Assembly (NCBI GenBank): GCA_900554815.1
Contig: USIO01000016.1
Location: forward strand, 1 to 30,180
Length of the DNA stretch: 30,180 nt
Direction of reading: 5' to 3'
DNA from: an uncultured Clostridium sp.
GTDB taxonomy: Bacteria; Bacillota; Clostridia; TANB77; CAG-508
Shown here one piece after another: positions 8,586 through 17,903 of the stretch; within the stretch, counting starts at the first letter, position 1, and each line of letters opens with the position of its first letter. The position numbers and the translations under genes are program-made. The notes under the pieces were generated by a model. The model was not told the DNA's origin and searched no databases. It saw nothing but the letters and a program-made list of their open reading frames with translations.

Positions 8586-9399
8586 TTTCATACCTCCATA
8601 CTTCTCCTATATTTCTAAATTTTTTGTATCTTGTCTCAACAATTTCTTCACTAGTTAAATTTTTCATTTCATTAATTGCTTTTACTATTTCTCTTTTTAA
8701 GCTAGTTGCTGTTTTTTCAAAAATTTCATTATTTTCATCTTTAGGTTCTTTAATTATTTTATCTATAAGTTTCAAATTGTATAAATCTTTAGCCGTTAGT
8801 TTCATTTTTTCAGCCGCTTCTTTATATCTGGTTCCATCTTTCCATAATATACTGCTATAACCTTCTGGAGAAAGAATAGAGTATATTGCATTTTCTAGCA
8901 TAAATACCTTGTTAGCTGTTCCTATGGCTAATGCTCCACCACTTGAGCCTTCTCCAATTATTATTGCAATTGTTGGCACCTTTAATTTTGCCATTTCGAA
9001 TATTGAATTTGCAATAGCTTGCCCTTGTCCTCTTTCTTCTGCACCAATCCCTGGATAAGCTCCTTTTGTATCAATAAAAGTAATAACTGGTCTTTTAAAT
9101 TTTTCTGCTTGCTTCATAAATCTTACAGCCTTTCTATACCCTTCTGGATTAGGCATTCCAAAATTTCTTTCAATATTTTCTTTTGTTGTTCTTCCCTTTT
9201 GTTGTGCAATTATTGTAAAATTTTGATTTTTTAATCTTGCCAGTCCACAACAAATAGATTTATCGTCTTTGAAATTTCTGTCTCCATGCAGTTCCATGAA
9301 TTCGTCAAAAATTTTTTCTATATAGTCAAGAGCAGTTTTTCTTTTAGGGTTTCTTGCTATTTCAACTCTATCCCATGCTGATAGTTTTTGGCTAGGCAT
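8569..9399 (-). CDS. accA: Acetyl-CoA carboxylase carboxyltransferase subunit alpha
   Basis: 276 residues of the alpha carboxyltransferase subunit, which with AccD transfers carboxyl from biotin to acetyl-CoA to give malonyl-CoA. Family signatures visible are AWDRVEIARNPKRKTALDYI, FMELHGDR, GMPNPEGYRKAVRFMKQAEKF, FIDTKGAYPGIGAEERGQ and the oxyanion-hole region GEGSSGGALAIG. The length is slightly shorter than the E. coli protein. The start has GGAGG eight bases upstream and overlaps the end of accD by eight bases. Confidence 0.96.
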   Translation of the reverse strand: MPSQKLSAWDRVEIARNPKRKTALDYIEKIFDEFMELHGDRNFKDDKSICCGLARLKNQNFTIIAQQKGRTTKENIERNFGMPNPEGYRKAVRFMKQAEKFKRPVITFIDTKGAYPGIGAEERGQGQAIANSIFEMAKLKVPTIAIIIGEGSSGGALAIGTANKVFMLENAIYSILSPEGYSSILWKDGTRYKEAAEKMKLTAKDLYNLKLIDKIIKEPKDENNEIFEKTATSLKREIVKAINEMKNLTSEEIVETRYKKFRNIGEVWRYENVIRK

Positions 9400-10249
9400 T
9401 TTTTTTACCTCCTTTGTGATACTGAATTATTTTATAGAGTGTTTCTTTTAAATCTTTTCTTTCAACTATTTTATCTATAAATCCGTGTTCTAATAAAAAT
9501 TCTGCTGTCTGAAATCCTTCTGGTAGTGTTTCCCCTATGGTTTGTTCAATAACTCTTGGTCCTGCAAATCCTATCATAGCCCTAGGCTCAGCTAAAATAA
9601 TATCTCCTAAGCTTGCAAATGATGCTGTAACTCCACCATATGTAGGGTCTGTTAAAACTGATATGTATAATAAACCTGCTTTATCTAGTTTTGTAAGTGT
9701 TGCTGCTGTTTTTGCCATTTGCATTAATGATATTATTCCTTCTTGCATTCTTGCTCCACCAGAAACAGTAAAAATAATTAGTGGTAGTGATTGCTTTATT
9801 GCCTGTTCTATTGCATAAGAAATTCTTGCACCCACTATAGCTCCCATACTTCCCATTAAGAATCCGCTATCCATTATGCAAATTATAACTTTTTCTCCGT
9901 AAATATTACCCATACCACAGCTTACAGCTTCATCTAACCCTGTTTTTTCTCTTAATATTTTTATTTTTTTAGGATAGTCTTCTAATTCTAATGGGTTAAT
10001 CATCTCTAATTCTAAGTCAAATTTTTTATATGTTCCTTTGTCTATTATTAGTTCTAGTCTTTTTCCTATATGCATTCTAAAATAGTGTCCACAATTAGGG
10101 CAAATATTTAAATTGTTTCTAACTGTTTCTTTATATACAATTTCCTTACATTCTTCACATTTTAGCCATTTTCCTATTGGTATATCAACATTATTTTTTT
10201 TTGTTTTTACAACTTTATTATCTCTTTTTTTAATTTTATCAATAATCAT
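9392..10249 (-). CDS. accD: Acetyl-CoA carboxylase carboxyltransferase subunit beta
   Basis: 285 residues. An N-terminal zinc ribbon (CEEC ... CPNCGHYFRM, about 34-58) precedes the crotonase-fold carboxyltransferase core with SGGARMQEG, VLTDPTYGGVTASFASLGD, AEPRAMIGFAGPRVIEQT and LPEGFQTAEFLLEHGFID. It is the partner of AccA and sits directly between accC and accA in one transcript. The start is preceded by AGGTGAG. Confidence 0.96.
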   Translation of the reverse strand: MIIDKIKKRDNKVVKTKKNNVDIPIGKWLKCEECKEIVYKETVRNNLNICPNCGHYFRMHIGKRLELIIDKGTYKKFDLELEMINPLELEDYPKKIKILREKTGLDEAVSCGMGNIYGEKVIICIMDSGFLMGSMGAIVGARISYAIEQAIKQSLPLIIFTVSGGARMQEGIISLMQMAKTAATLTKLDKAGLLYISVLTDPTYGGVTASFASLGDIILAEPRAMIGFAGPRVIEQTIGETLPEGFQTAEFLLEHGFIDKIVERKDLKETLYKIIQYHKGGKKNA

Positions 10250-10260
10250 ATTCTCACCTT

Positions 10261-11602
10261 TTATTGTTTAAATTGATTTTCAATAAATGAAGTATCAAAT
10301 TTTCCTCTTATAAAATCTGGATTAGTTATAATATCAAATAGAAAATCTCTATTTGTATCTACTCCGTCTATTACAAGCTCTTCTAATGCCCTTTTCATTT
10401 TTGCAAGTGCTTCATTTCTATTTGTTCCTAAAGCAATTATTTTGGCAATCATAGAGTCATAGTTAGGTGGTATTGTGTATCCATTATAAATTGCTGTATC
10501 TACTCTAATTCCATTTCCACCTGGTAGATTTACTCCTGTAATAGTTCCTGGACATGGTATGAAATTTTTACTTGGATTTTCAGCATTTATTCTGCATTCA
10601 ATAGAATGTCCTTTAAATTCAATTTCCTTTTGTTTCCATCTTAGTGGTTCTCCTGCAGCTATTTTTATTTGTTCTTTGACTATATCTATTCCGGGTTCTC
10701 ATTTCTGTTATTGGGTGCTCTACTTGAATTCTTGTATTCATTTCCATAAAATAAAAGTGATTGTTTTTATCTACCAAAAATTCTACTGTTCCACAACTTG
10801 TATAGTTTGCTACTTTTGCTACTTTCATAGCTACATTCCCCATTTTATTTCTTAATTTATCATCAACTATTGTAGATGGAGTTTCTTCTATAATTTTTTG
10901 ATGTTTTCTTTGAATTGTGCAATCTCTTTCCCCTAAATGAACTATGTTTCCATGTTCATCTGCTAATATTTGAATTTCAATATGTCTTGGGTTTTCTATA
11001 AACTTTTCTATATAGATGTTATCATCATTAAATGATGTTTTTGCTTCTTGTTTTACAATTTCATAATTTTTTTGAAGTTCTTCTGAATTTTTAGCTATTC
11101 TTATACCTTTTCCGCCACCACCAGTAGCTGCTTTTAATATAACTGGATATCCTATATTTTTTGCAACTAATATTGCTTCTTCCAAATTTTTAATGCTACC
11201 ATTTGAACCTGGTATAACTGGAATGTCTGCTTGTTTCATTAACTCTTTTGCATTAGATTTATTTCCTAACAAATCTATAGTTTTTGAGTTGGGTCCTATG
11301 AACTTTATATTTGACTCTTCACATATTTGGGCAAATTGGGAGTTTTCTGATAGAAAACCAACCCCTGGATGTATACTATCACAGTTTGTTATATAGGCAG
11401 ATTCTATTATATTTTTTATGTTCAAATAGCTTTTAGTAGCTGATGCTGGTCCTATGCATATTGCTTCGTCAGCTAGTTTTGTATGTAATGTATCTTTATC
11501 TATTTGTGAATAAACTGCAACTGTTTTTATATTCATTTCTTTGCATGCTCTAATAATACGAACTGCAATTTCTCCGCGGTTTGCAATCAATATTTTTTTC
11601 AT
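10261..11602 (-). CDS. accC: Biotin carboxylase AccC, with a +1 frame interruption at CGG
   Basis: An ATP-dependent carboxylase of biotinyl-AccB, the first half-reaction of acetyl-CoA carboxylase. The first frame begins MKKILIANRGEIAVRI and includes the ATP-grasp glycine loop (AATGGGGKGIRIA), HIEIQILADEHGN and MNTRIQVEHPITEM. At the in-frame CGG (10693-10691, ACC CGG AAT) this frame degrades and stops at 10619. Skipping the C gives ACC GGA ATA GAT and restores TGIDIVKEQIKIAAGEPL, then ECRINAEN with the catalytic arginine, through to a normal C-terminus at 10261. The repaired protein is 446 residues, the family length. Without the shift, the protein loses about 130 residues including that arginine and could not function. 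The gene is single-copy in the window and normally essential. Confidence 0.93.
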
Positions 11603-11624
11603 TACGTTTTTCCTTTCTTTTATA

Positions 11625-12047
11625 TTATACTAAAGCAAAAGTAAGTTCACCTTTAGCAATTATTTTTCCATTAACTGTTGCAATAGCTTCTCCAACTCCT
11701 ATTGGTCCTTTTTTTCTAATAATCCTAACTTCTAATTTTAACTTATCACCAGGTACAACTATTTTTTTAAACTTCATTTTGTCAATTCCTCCAAATAAAG
11801 CATTTTTGCCCTTATTTTCTTCAGCAGAAAGAATTGCTACTGCTCCTGTTTGTGCTAAGCTTTCGGTTATTAAAACTCCTGGCATTATTGGATTATTTGG
11901 AAAATGCCCTTTGAAATACCATTCTTTTTCATCTATTTTTTTGTATGCTACTGCACATTCTCCTGGAATATAGTTTTCAACTTCATCAATCATTAAAAAT
12001 GGTTCTCTTTGTGGTATTATTTTTTTTATTTCTGTTTTGTCTAGCAT
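11625..12047 (-). CDS. fabZ: 3-hydroxyacyl-ACP dehydratase FabZ
   Basis: A 140-residue hot-dog-fold dehydratase acting on beta-hydroxyacyl-ACP. It has the N-terminal IPQREPFLMID, the catalytic histidine in GHFPNNPIMPGVL, and the paired glutamate in LITESLAQTGAV. GGAGGG precedes the start at a good spacing. It lies between accB and accC, nine bases after accB. Confidence 0.96.
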   Translation of the reverse strand: MLDKTEIKKIIPQREPFLMIDEVENYIPGECAVAYKKIDEKEWYFKGHFPNNPIMPGVLITESLAQTGAVAILSAEENKGKNALFGGIDKMKFKKIVVPGDKLKLEVRIIRKKGPIGVGEAIATVNGKIIAKGELTFALV

Positions 12048-12055
12048 ATTCCCTC

Positions 12056-12493
12056 CTATCCTATTTTGAATAATGGTGTACCATACTCAACTATATCACC
12101 ATCTTTTACTAAAATAGCTAAAATTTTACCCGAAAATTCAGATTCAATTTCATTCATTAATTTCATTGCTTCAATTATGCAAAGTGTGTCTCCTATTTTT
12201 ACATCTTTTCCAATTTCTACATATGGTTCTGCAGTTGGAGATGGTTTTATGTAAAATGTACCAACCATCGGGGATTTTACAATATTTCCTTCTGACTTTT
12301 TCTCCTCTTTATTTGTGTATAATTGTTCATTATTTATTACTACTTCTTTGCTTTTTAAATCAGTATCTATATAATTTTTATTGTTTTCTTTTTTAATACT
12401 AATTCTAGTTCCATCTGTAAAACTTATGTCTACATCAGTTAATGTTGATTGATCTATCTCGTTTATTAATTGTCTAATTTTTTCATATTCCAT
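12056..12493 (-). CDS. accB: Biotin carboxyl carrier protein of acetyl-CoA carboxylase
   Basis: 145 residues. A poorly conserved N-terminal part and a low-complexity linker (about 40-70) lead into the biotinyl domain with KSPMVGTFY, the biotin-accepting lysine in CIIEAMKLMNEIE and a final GDIVEYGTPLFKIG. It carries carboxybiotin between AccC and AccA/AccD. It would be a substrate of the biotin ligase encoded four genes upstream in the same operon. Confidence 0.96.
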   Translation of the reverse strand: MEYEKIRQLINEIDQSTLTDVDISFTDGTRISIKKENNKNYIDTDLKSKEVVINNEQLYTNKEEKKSEGNIVKSPMVGTFYIKPSPTAEPYVEIGKDVKIGDTLCIIEAMKLMNEIESEFSGKILAILVKDGDIVEYGTPLFKIG

Positions 12494-12574
12494 TTTTACT
12501 CATTCCTTTCCTAATATATAAATTAGATTAAAAAATTAATATTTTAGATAAGTCTTATATATTTATTAAGTATG

Positions 12575-13813
12575 TTATTCCACATATTTTTTTAATATAA
12601 TGCTTGCATTGTGCCCACCAAATCCTAATGAATTAGACATTGCAATATTTATTTTCTTATAAATTAGTTCATTTTCTACAATATTTAAGTCACATTCATT
12701 ATCTTTTTGCCTATAATTAATTGTTGGTGGAATAATTTCTTCTTCTAATGCTTTTATACACATTATAGCTTCAATAGCACCTGTTGCCCCTAAGAGATGT
12801 CCAGTATTACTTTTAGTAGAGCTTACCATTACATTTTTCGCTGAATTTTCCAAAGCTATTTTAATAGCCTTAGTTTCAGTTAAATCATTTAAATGTGTAG
12901 AAGTTCCATGTGCATTTATATAATCTATATCTGTGGCTTTTAGTTTTGCATCTTTTAGTGCTCTCATCATTGCTCTTGCTCCACCTATTCCTTCCGGATC
13001 TGGTGAAGTAATATGGTATGCATCTGATGTAGCCCCATATCCAATTATTTCTGCATAAATATGTGCATTTCTTTTTTTGGCATGCTCTAATTCTTCAAGA
13101 ATAAGAATTCCAGAGCCTTCACCCATAACAAATCCACTTCTTTCTTTGTCAAATGGTATGCTTGCTCTGTTTTTGTCAGTTGAATTTGATAATGCTTTCA
13201 TATTTTCAAATCCTGCTATACCCATTTCGCAAATAGATGCTTCTGTTCCTCCTGCTAAAATTATATTTTCATATCCATGTTTTATTGTTCTATATGCTTC
13301 CCCAATCGCATGAGTTGAAGATGCGCAAGCACTAACTGGTGAAATTGATTCTCCTTTTAGTCCTAATTCAATAGTTATATTTCCAGCTGGCATATTAGAA
13401 ATTGCCATAGGAATAAACATTGGCGAAATTCTGTTATGTCCTTTTATTGTTCTTATTTCGCATTGTTCTTGAATTGTTTTCAATCCTCCAATTCCAGAGC
13501 TAACAAAAACTCCTACATCATTTAACTCTGTATTTTCATTTGTAATTTTACTATCTATAAAGGCCTCTCTTGCTGCAATTAGTGCAAATTGCGAACTTCT
13601 GTCTAGTCTCTTAGCTTCTTTTGTTTCAAAATAATTAATTGGATTATAATCTTTTACTTCTGCAGCTAATTTTGTTTTAAAGTCAGAATTATCAAATAGC
13701 GAAATATTATCTATTCCACATTTCTTATTTTTTATTCCTGCCCACATTTCTTCTACAGTATTCCCTATTGGAGTTATTGCTCCTATACCTGTAATTACTA
13801 CTCTTCTTTCCAT
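12575..13813 (-). CDS. fabF: 3-oxoacyl-ACP synthase II (FabF)
   Basis: A 412-residue condensing enzyme with the C-H-H triad: the cysteine in VSACASSTHAIGEA, a histidine in NAHGTSTHLND and a histidine in NTGHLLGATGAIEA. The N-terminus MERRVVITGIGAITPIG is the standard FabF start. It elongates acyl-ACP with malonyl-ACP. No FabH (initiating ketosynthase) is present in this window. An 81-bp gap separates it from accB; I see no clear terminator there. Confidence 0.96.
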   Translation of the reverse strand: MERRVVITGIGAITPIGNTVEEMWAGIKNKKCGIDNISLFDNSDFKTKLAAEVKDYNPINYFETKEAKRLDRSSQFALIAAREAFIDSKITNENTELNDVGVFVSSGIGGLKTIQEQCEIRTIKGHNRISPMFIPMAISNMPAGNITIELGLKGESISPVSACASSTHAIGEAYRTIKHGYENIILAGGTEASICEMGIAGFENMKALSNSTDKNRASIPFDKERSGFVMGEGSGILILEELEHAKKRNAHIYAEIIGYGATSDAYHITSPDPEGIGGARAMMRALKDAKLKATDIDYINAHGTSTHLNDLTETKAIKIALENSAKNVMVSSTKSNTGHLLGATGAIEAIMCIKALEEEIIPPTINYRQKDNECDLNIVENELIYKKINIAMSNSLGFGGHNASIILKKYVE

Positions 13814-13844
13814 TTTTTTCTCCTTTCTTTATATATCTTGTATA

Positions 13845-14579
13845 TTACATTAGCAATCCGCCATCAATATTAATAACCTGTCCAGTGATATACGAACTGT
13901 CATCTGACGCTAAAAATTTAACCACATTTGCAACATCTTGTGGATTTCCTATTCTACCTAAAGGGATCTGTTTAACAATATTTTCTTTTGTTTCTTCTTT
14001 TAAAATATTTGTCATATCAGTTTGAATAAACCCTGGTGCTACTGCATTTACATTTATATTTCTTTTGGCTACTTCTTTAGCCAAGCTTTTGGTAAAACCA
14101 ATTATTCCTGCTTTAGATGCTGAATAATTTGTTTGTCCTGCATTCCCTGATATTCCTACTACAGATGAAATATTTATGATTTTCCCTGAGCGAGCTTTTA
14201 TCATATAATTTATTACATTTTTAGTTACATTAAATGTTCCTTGTAAATTAACCTTTATAACATCTTCAAATTCCTCTGTTTTCATTTTCATTAATAGTGT
14301 ATCTTTCGTAATTCCAGCATTATTTACTAAAACATCTATTTTTCCATAATATTGAATTATTTCTTTTACACATTTTTCACAATCTTCAAAATTTGCGACG
14401 TCTCCTTGAACTGCTAAAAATTTTACATTATTTTTTTCTATTTCTTTTTTTAAATTTTCTAGTTCTTCGCTTTGTGTACGATAATTAATTGAAACATCAT
14501 AACCATCTTTTGCAAAAGTTAGGGCAATTTGTTTTCCAATTCCTCTATTTCCACCTGTAATAAAAACAACTTTATTCAT
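13845..14579 (-). CDS. fabG: 3-oxoacyl-ACP reductase FabG
   Basis: A 244-residue SDR enzyme that reduces beta-ketoacyl-ACP with NADPH. It shows the nucleotide loop ITGGNRGIGKQIA, NNAG, the catalytic serine in INISSVVG, and YSASKAG with the catalytic Tyr and Lys. The C-terminus ends with the conserved ITGQVINIDGGLLM. It directly abuts fabD (stop at 14580, start at 14579). Confidence 0.96.
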   Translation of the reverse strand: MNKVVFITGGNRGIGKQIALTFAKDGYDVSINYRTQSEELENLKKEIEKNNVKFLAVQGDVANFEDCEKCVKEIIQYYGKIDVLVNNAGITKDTLLMKMKTEEFEDVIKVNLQGTFNVTKNVINYMIKARSGKIINISSVVGISGNAGQTNYSASKAGIIGFTKSLAKEVAKRNINVNAVAPGFIQTDMTNILKEETKENIVKQIPLGRIGNPQDVANVVKFLASDDSSYITGQVINIDGGLLM

Positions 14580-15521
14580 TTATTTTTCTCCTTTCAAAAA
14601 TCTTATAGCTTCTTTAAGGCTTAAATTATCATTAATATTTAATGTTTGTATTTCTTTATTTATTTTAGTTCTTTTTACAAAACTAGTAAGCGTTTTTCCT
14701 GGTCCAATTTCCACAAAAGTATCAACTCCACTTAAAACCATGTTTTCTAATGTTTTTGAAAATCTAACTGGGCTAATAATATGTTTGGCTAGTATATCTT
14801 TTATATTATCTGTGTCTTTATAAATTTCTCCATCTAAATTTTTAATAACTTTAGTTTCAAACTTATTTATTTTTATATTTTCAAGTTCTTTTCTTAAAGC
14901 ATTCGAGCTTTTGACTAGTTTTTCTGTATGAAATGGTCCAGCTGTTTTTAATTCTACTACTCTTTTAGCTCCCATTTGTTTTGCAATTTGTTCTGCCTCT
15001 AGTACTGCTTGTTCTTCACCAGATATTGCAATTTGACCTGTACAGTTATAATTTGCAGGAACTACAAAACCCAATTTTACTTGGCGGCAGATTTCTTCTA
15101 CTTGTTTTTCATTTAACCCTATTACTGCTGCCATTTGCCATTTACCTTCTGGCAAAAGGTTTTGCATGTATTCTCCTCTTTTTTGAACAATTTTTATACC
15201 TTCTTCAAGTGAAAACACTTTGCTATATATTAGAGCTGTATATTCGCCTAGACTTAGTCCTGCCGATATTGTCGCATATATATTTTCTTGTTTTAAGATT
15301 TCTAAAATTCCCAAACTCATTGTAAGTATTGCAAGTTGAGTATTCTTTGTTTGGTTTAAAATATCTTCTGGTCCTTCAAATGAAAGTTTTGCAATATCTA
15401 TGCATGTTAATTTTTTTACATAATTGTAAATCTTTCTAACACTTTCATGTTCCTTGTATATATCTTTTCCCATCCCTACATTTTGAGAGCCTTGGCCTGG
15501 AAATAAAAAACCTAATTTCAT
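14580..15521 (-). CDS. fabD: Malonyl-CoA:ACP transacylase FabD
   Basis: 313 residues. It has the N-terminal FLFPGQGSQNVGMG and the nucleophile region AGLSLGEYTAL, where the usual GHSLGE is GLSLGE; the active-site serine is intact and the histidine beside it is replaced by leucine. The general-base histidine is in TAGPFHTEKL, and a C-terminal VEIGPGKTLTSFVKR is present. It moves malonyl from CoA to ACP. The start overlaps the birA stop by four bases (ATGA), indicating coupled translation. Confidence 0.95.
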   Translation of the reverse strand: MKLGFLFPGQGSQNVGMGKDIYKEHESVRKIYNYVKKLTCIDIAKLSFEGPEDILNQTKNTQLAILTMSLGILEILKQENIYATISAGLSLGEYTALIYSKVFSLEEGIKIVQKRGEYMQNLLPEGKWQMAAVIGLNEKQVEEICRQVKLGFVVPANYNCTGQIAISGEEQAVLEAEQIAKQMGAKRVVELKTAGPFHTEKLVKSSNALRKELENIKINKFETKVIKNLDGEIYKDTDNIKDILAKHIISPVRFSKTLENMVLSGVDTFVEIGPGKTLTSFVKRTKINKEIQTLNINDNLSLKEAIRFLKGEK

Positions 15522-16099
15522 TTAGTTTGTCTCCTTTTTATTATATTTTTTTCAAATCTGTTGCAAAATTCAGTTACAAATTCAATTGTGTTTATATCTA
15601 TATTAAATTCTTTTTTTATTGAAGTTGCAAAATATTTTATGTCATCAGAAAAATTTATTTTACTTGTATTAATTCCAACTCCTACAATTAGAAATCTTAC
15701 TTTCCCTGAATTTATTTTACTTTCTGTTAAAATACCTCCAATTTTTTTATTATTATATACAATGTCATTTGGTAATTTAATGTCTAGTTCTATTTTATAT
15801 TTATCATAAAAAATATTTATAATGTCCTTAGCAATTTCAAATGTTATTCCTTCTATTTCTCTTATAACGCAATTTAAATCTATGAACAAAGAAAACGCTA
15901 TATTGTTTGTCTCATCTGTATACCATATCCTGCCATGTGTCCCTCTACCTGCTGTTTGAATATTTGCCATTATTACAGTTCCATTTTGTATATTTCCATT
16001 TTCTATTAGTCTTGTTATTTCATTCTGAGTTGAATCTATTACATCATAGAAAATAAAATTTCTTCCTAAAAATTTAGTTTTTAGTTTCTTCAATTGCAT
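15518..16099 (-). CDS. birA: Biotin--[acetyl-CoA carboxylase] ligase, short form
   Basis: 193 residues, only the catalytic domain. It shows IDSTQNEI, the biotinyl-AMP loop QTAGRGTHGRIWYT, KLPNDIVYNNKKIGGILTE with the catalytic lysine, and VGVGINT. It would biotinylate AccB. It lacks the N-terminal DNA-binding HTH of bifunctional BirA and also the usual small C-terminal SH3-like domain. The loop position equivalent to E. coli Arg118 is Thr. The start lies within the end of the upstream synthetase gene (26-base overlap) without a strong ribosome binding site, so translation is probably coupled. Having the ligase inside the acc/fab operon ties cofactor attachment to carrier production. Confidence 0.88.
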   Translation of the reverse strand: MQLKKLKTKFLGRNFIFYDVIDSTQNEITRLIENGNIQNGTVIMANIQTAGRGTHGRIWYTDETNNIAFSLFIDLNCVIREIEGITFEIAKDIINIFYDKYKIELDIKLPNDIVYNNKKIGGILTESKINSGKVRFLIVGVGINTSKINFSDDIKYFATSIKKEFNIDINTIEFVTEFCNRFEKNIIKRRQTK

Positions 16100-17792
16100 C
16101 TAAATTTGCCTGCCTTTTTATTTTATTTGTTGTTGTCTTTATTAATGCTCTTTCTGTTATAATTATTCCTCTAATTGCTTTATATTGTGGCATTATTTTG
16201 TTTATCTGTTTGACTTTTCTTGATAAAACATTATATATTTCATCATCACTTTGTACATTATAAATATCTTTCATTGTTTCTCTATCAAATACTATTTGAA
16301 CATTAATTTTAATATCATTTTTATCTTCTGATTGAGCTTTACCAAAAATAAAGGATTCTTTGACACCTTCAATTTTATTTACAAGATGTTCCATTTCTTC
16401 TGGGAATATATTTTTACCATTCTTTAGTACGATTACACTTTTTTTTCTGCCACAAATAAAAATGTATCCATCATCATCTATCTTTGCTAAGTCCCCTGTA
16501 TAAAACCACCCATCTTTTATAGCCTCTTTTGTAGCTTCTTTATTATTGTAATATCCCAACATTACATTTGGTCCTTTTACTACTAATTCTCCTACTCCAT
16601 CTTCATTTTTATTAACTAATTTTGCTTTTACACTAGGTATAGTTTTTCCTATAGACCCAGTTTTGTAATGATTATTAGTACCAATTCCAATTACTGGTGA
16701 AGTTTCTGTTAAGCCATATCCTTGTACTAAGTTAATTCCTAAATTTCTATATTTCTTTTCTATACCTGGTTCTAATGATGCTGCTCCACTAATTAATAAT
16801 TTAATTTTTCCTCCTAGCATATTGTGGATTTCTTTAAATACTTCTTTTTTTTCTTGCATTGATGAATCTTTATATCGTTCTTCTTTTTCAATAACGCTAT
16901 GCAGTTTTCCTTCTTTGTCAAGTTTTTTTCTAATCATCATAAATATTCCTTCATATATACTTGGAACACATGCCATAACCGATACTTTATATTCATTTAG
17001 GTTTTCAACTATATGTCTTAAACCATCACAAAATACTATTTGGGCTCCTATATATAATGGAAACAAAAATCCTACTGTACATTCAAAAACATGATGTATT
17101 GGTAAAATTGACAAAAAAATATCTTCTGAGTTTACATCTAAAATGTTGCCTAAGTCCATTAAATTAGAGCATATATTTCTATGGCATAGGCTTACAACTT
17201 TAGACTGAGATGTTGTTCCAGATGTAAAAAGCATTATGCTCATTTCTTCTGAATTAATTTTTGCATTTATAAATTCCAAATTTCCTTGTTTTATTAAGTT
17301 TTCCCCTGTTTTTATTAGTTGATATTGTGAGTAAACTTCTTTATTATGTGACTTTGCATCCATTGAAATTAAATATTTTAATTTACTATTTTGATTATTC
17401 ATTATCTTTTTTAATGTATTTTCATACTTGCTAGAGAAAAAAATCGCTTCTATTTCTGATCTTTGAATTAATGTATCTAGTTCATTTCCTGGCAAAGATT
17501 TATCTAATGGCACTACTACTCCTGTGCCACAAACCACCGATAAATACGCTATTGCCCATTCATATCTATTTTCGCTTATAATTCCTATTCTTTTATTTTT
17601 TAGCCCTAGGTTTATTAATTCTGTTCCTAAGTTATTTACCATTTTCCTTACTTCGCTATGAGTTATTGTTCTATATTTATCCTTTTCAATTTTTATTTTA
17701 TATGCTAATTTTTTATCATATAGTTTTTCTGTTTTATTTAGCATATCTTTTAAATTAGTTATTTTTAAACAATTACATGATTTATTAGTCAT
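16074..17792 (-). CDS. Long-chain acyl-CoA or acyl-ACP synthetase (AMP-forming)
   Basis: A 572-residue ANL-superfamily adenylating enzyme. The sequence shows the P-loop LFTSGTTSQSKVV, the IHHVFECTVG region, GYGLTETSPV, the aspartate motif DGWFYTGDLAKIDDDGYIFICGRKK and the C-terminal catalytic lysine in ALIKTTTNKIKRQ. It activates fatty acids with ATP and joins them to CoA or ACP. As first gene of a de novo synthesis operon it may be an acyl-ACP synthetase recycling exogenous fatty acids, but the acceptor cannot be read from sequence. It starts 171 bp from the divergence-free end of the TetR gene, with a candidate TetR operator in between. Confidence 0.9.
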   Translation of the reverse strand: MTNKSCNCLKITNLKDMLNKTEKLYDKKLAYKIKIEKDKYRTITHSEVRKMVNNLGTELINLGLKNKRIGIISENRYEWAIAYLSVVCGTGVVVPLDKSLPGNELDTLIQRSEIEAIFFSSKYENTLKKIMNNQNSKLKYLISMDAKSHNKEVYSQYQLIKTGENLIKQGNLEFINAKINSEEMSIMLFTSGTTSQSKVVSLCHRNICSNLMDLGNILDVNSEDIFLSILPIHHVFECTVGFLFPLYIGAQIVFCDGLRHIVENLNEYKVSVMACVPSIYEGIFMMIRKKLDKEGKLHSVIEKEERYKDSSMQEKKEVFKEIHNMLGGKIKLLISGAASLEPGIEKKYRNLGINLVQGYGLTETSPVIGIGTNNHYKTGSIGKTIPSVKAKLVNKNEDGVGELVVKGPNVMLGYYNNKEATKEAIKDGWFYTGDLAKIDDDGYIFICGRKKSVIVLKNGKNIFPEEMEHLVNKIEGVKESFIFGKAQSEDKNDIKINVQIVFDRETMKDIYNVQSDDEIYNVLSRKVKQINKIMPQYKAIRGIIITERALIKTTTNKIKRQANLDAIEETKN

Positions 17793-17861
17793 TTAAATCT
17801 CCTTTTACAATTTTATATAAACATATATATTTATATCATTATTATCTTCACATGTCTTTAA

Positions 17862-17875
17862 ACTGGTAGGTCAGT
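17862..17875. promoter_or_regulatory. Candidate TetR-family operator upstream of the fatty acid operon
   Basis: A dyad ACTG-N6-CAGT sits between the TetR gene and the acyl-CoA synthetase. On the minus strand it overlaps a TATACT that could be the -10 box of the fatty acid operon, so binding would block transcription. The adjacent TetR gene is the natural candidate ligand. The dyad is visible; the binding is inferred. Confidence 0.45.
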
Positions 17876-17903
17876 ATAATCTATTTTCAACATTTACTCA
17901 CAA

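Noticed and set aside
10261..10452. Separate small gene at the end of accC (63 codons)
   Set aside because: It is the in-frame C-terminus of AccC after the +1 shift, not an independent gene.
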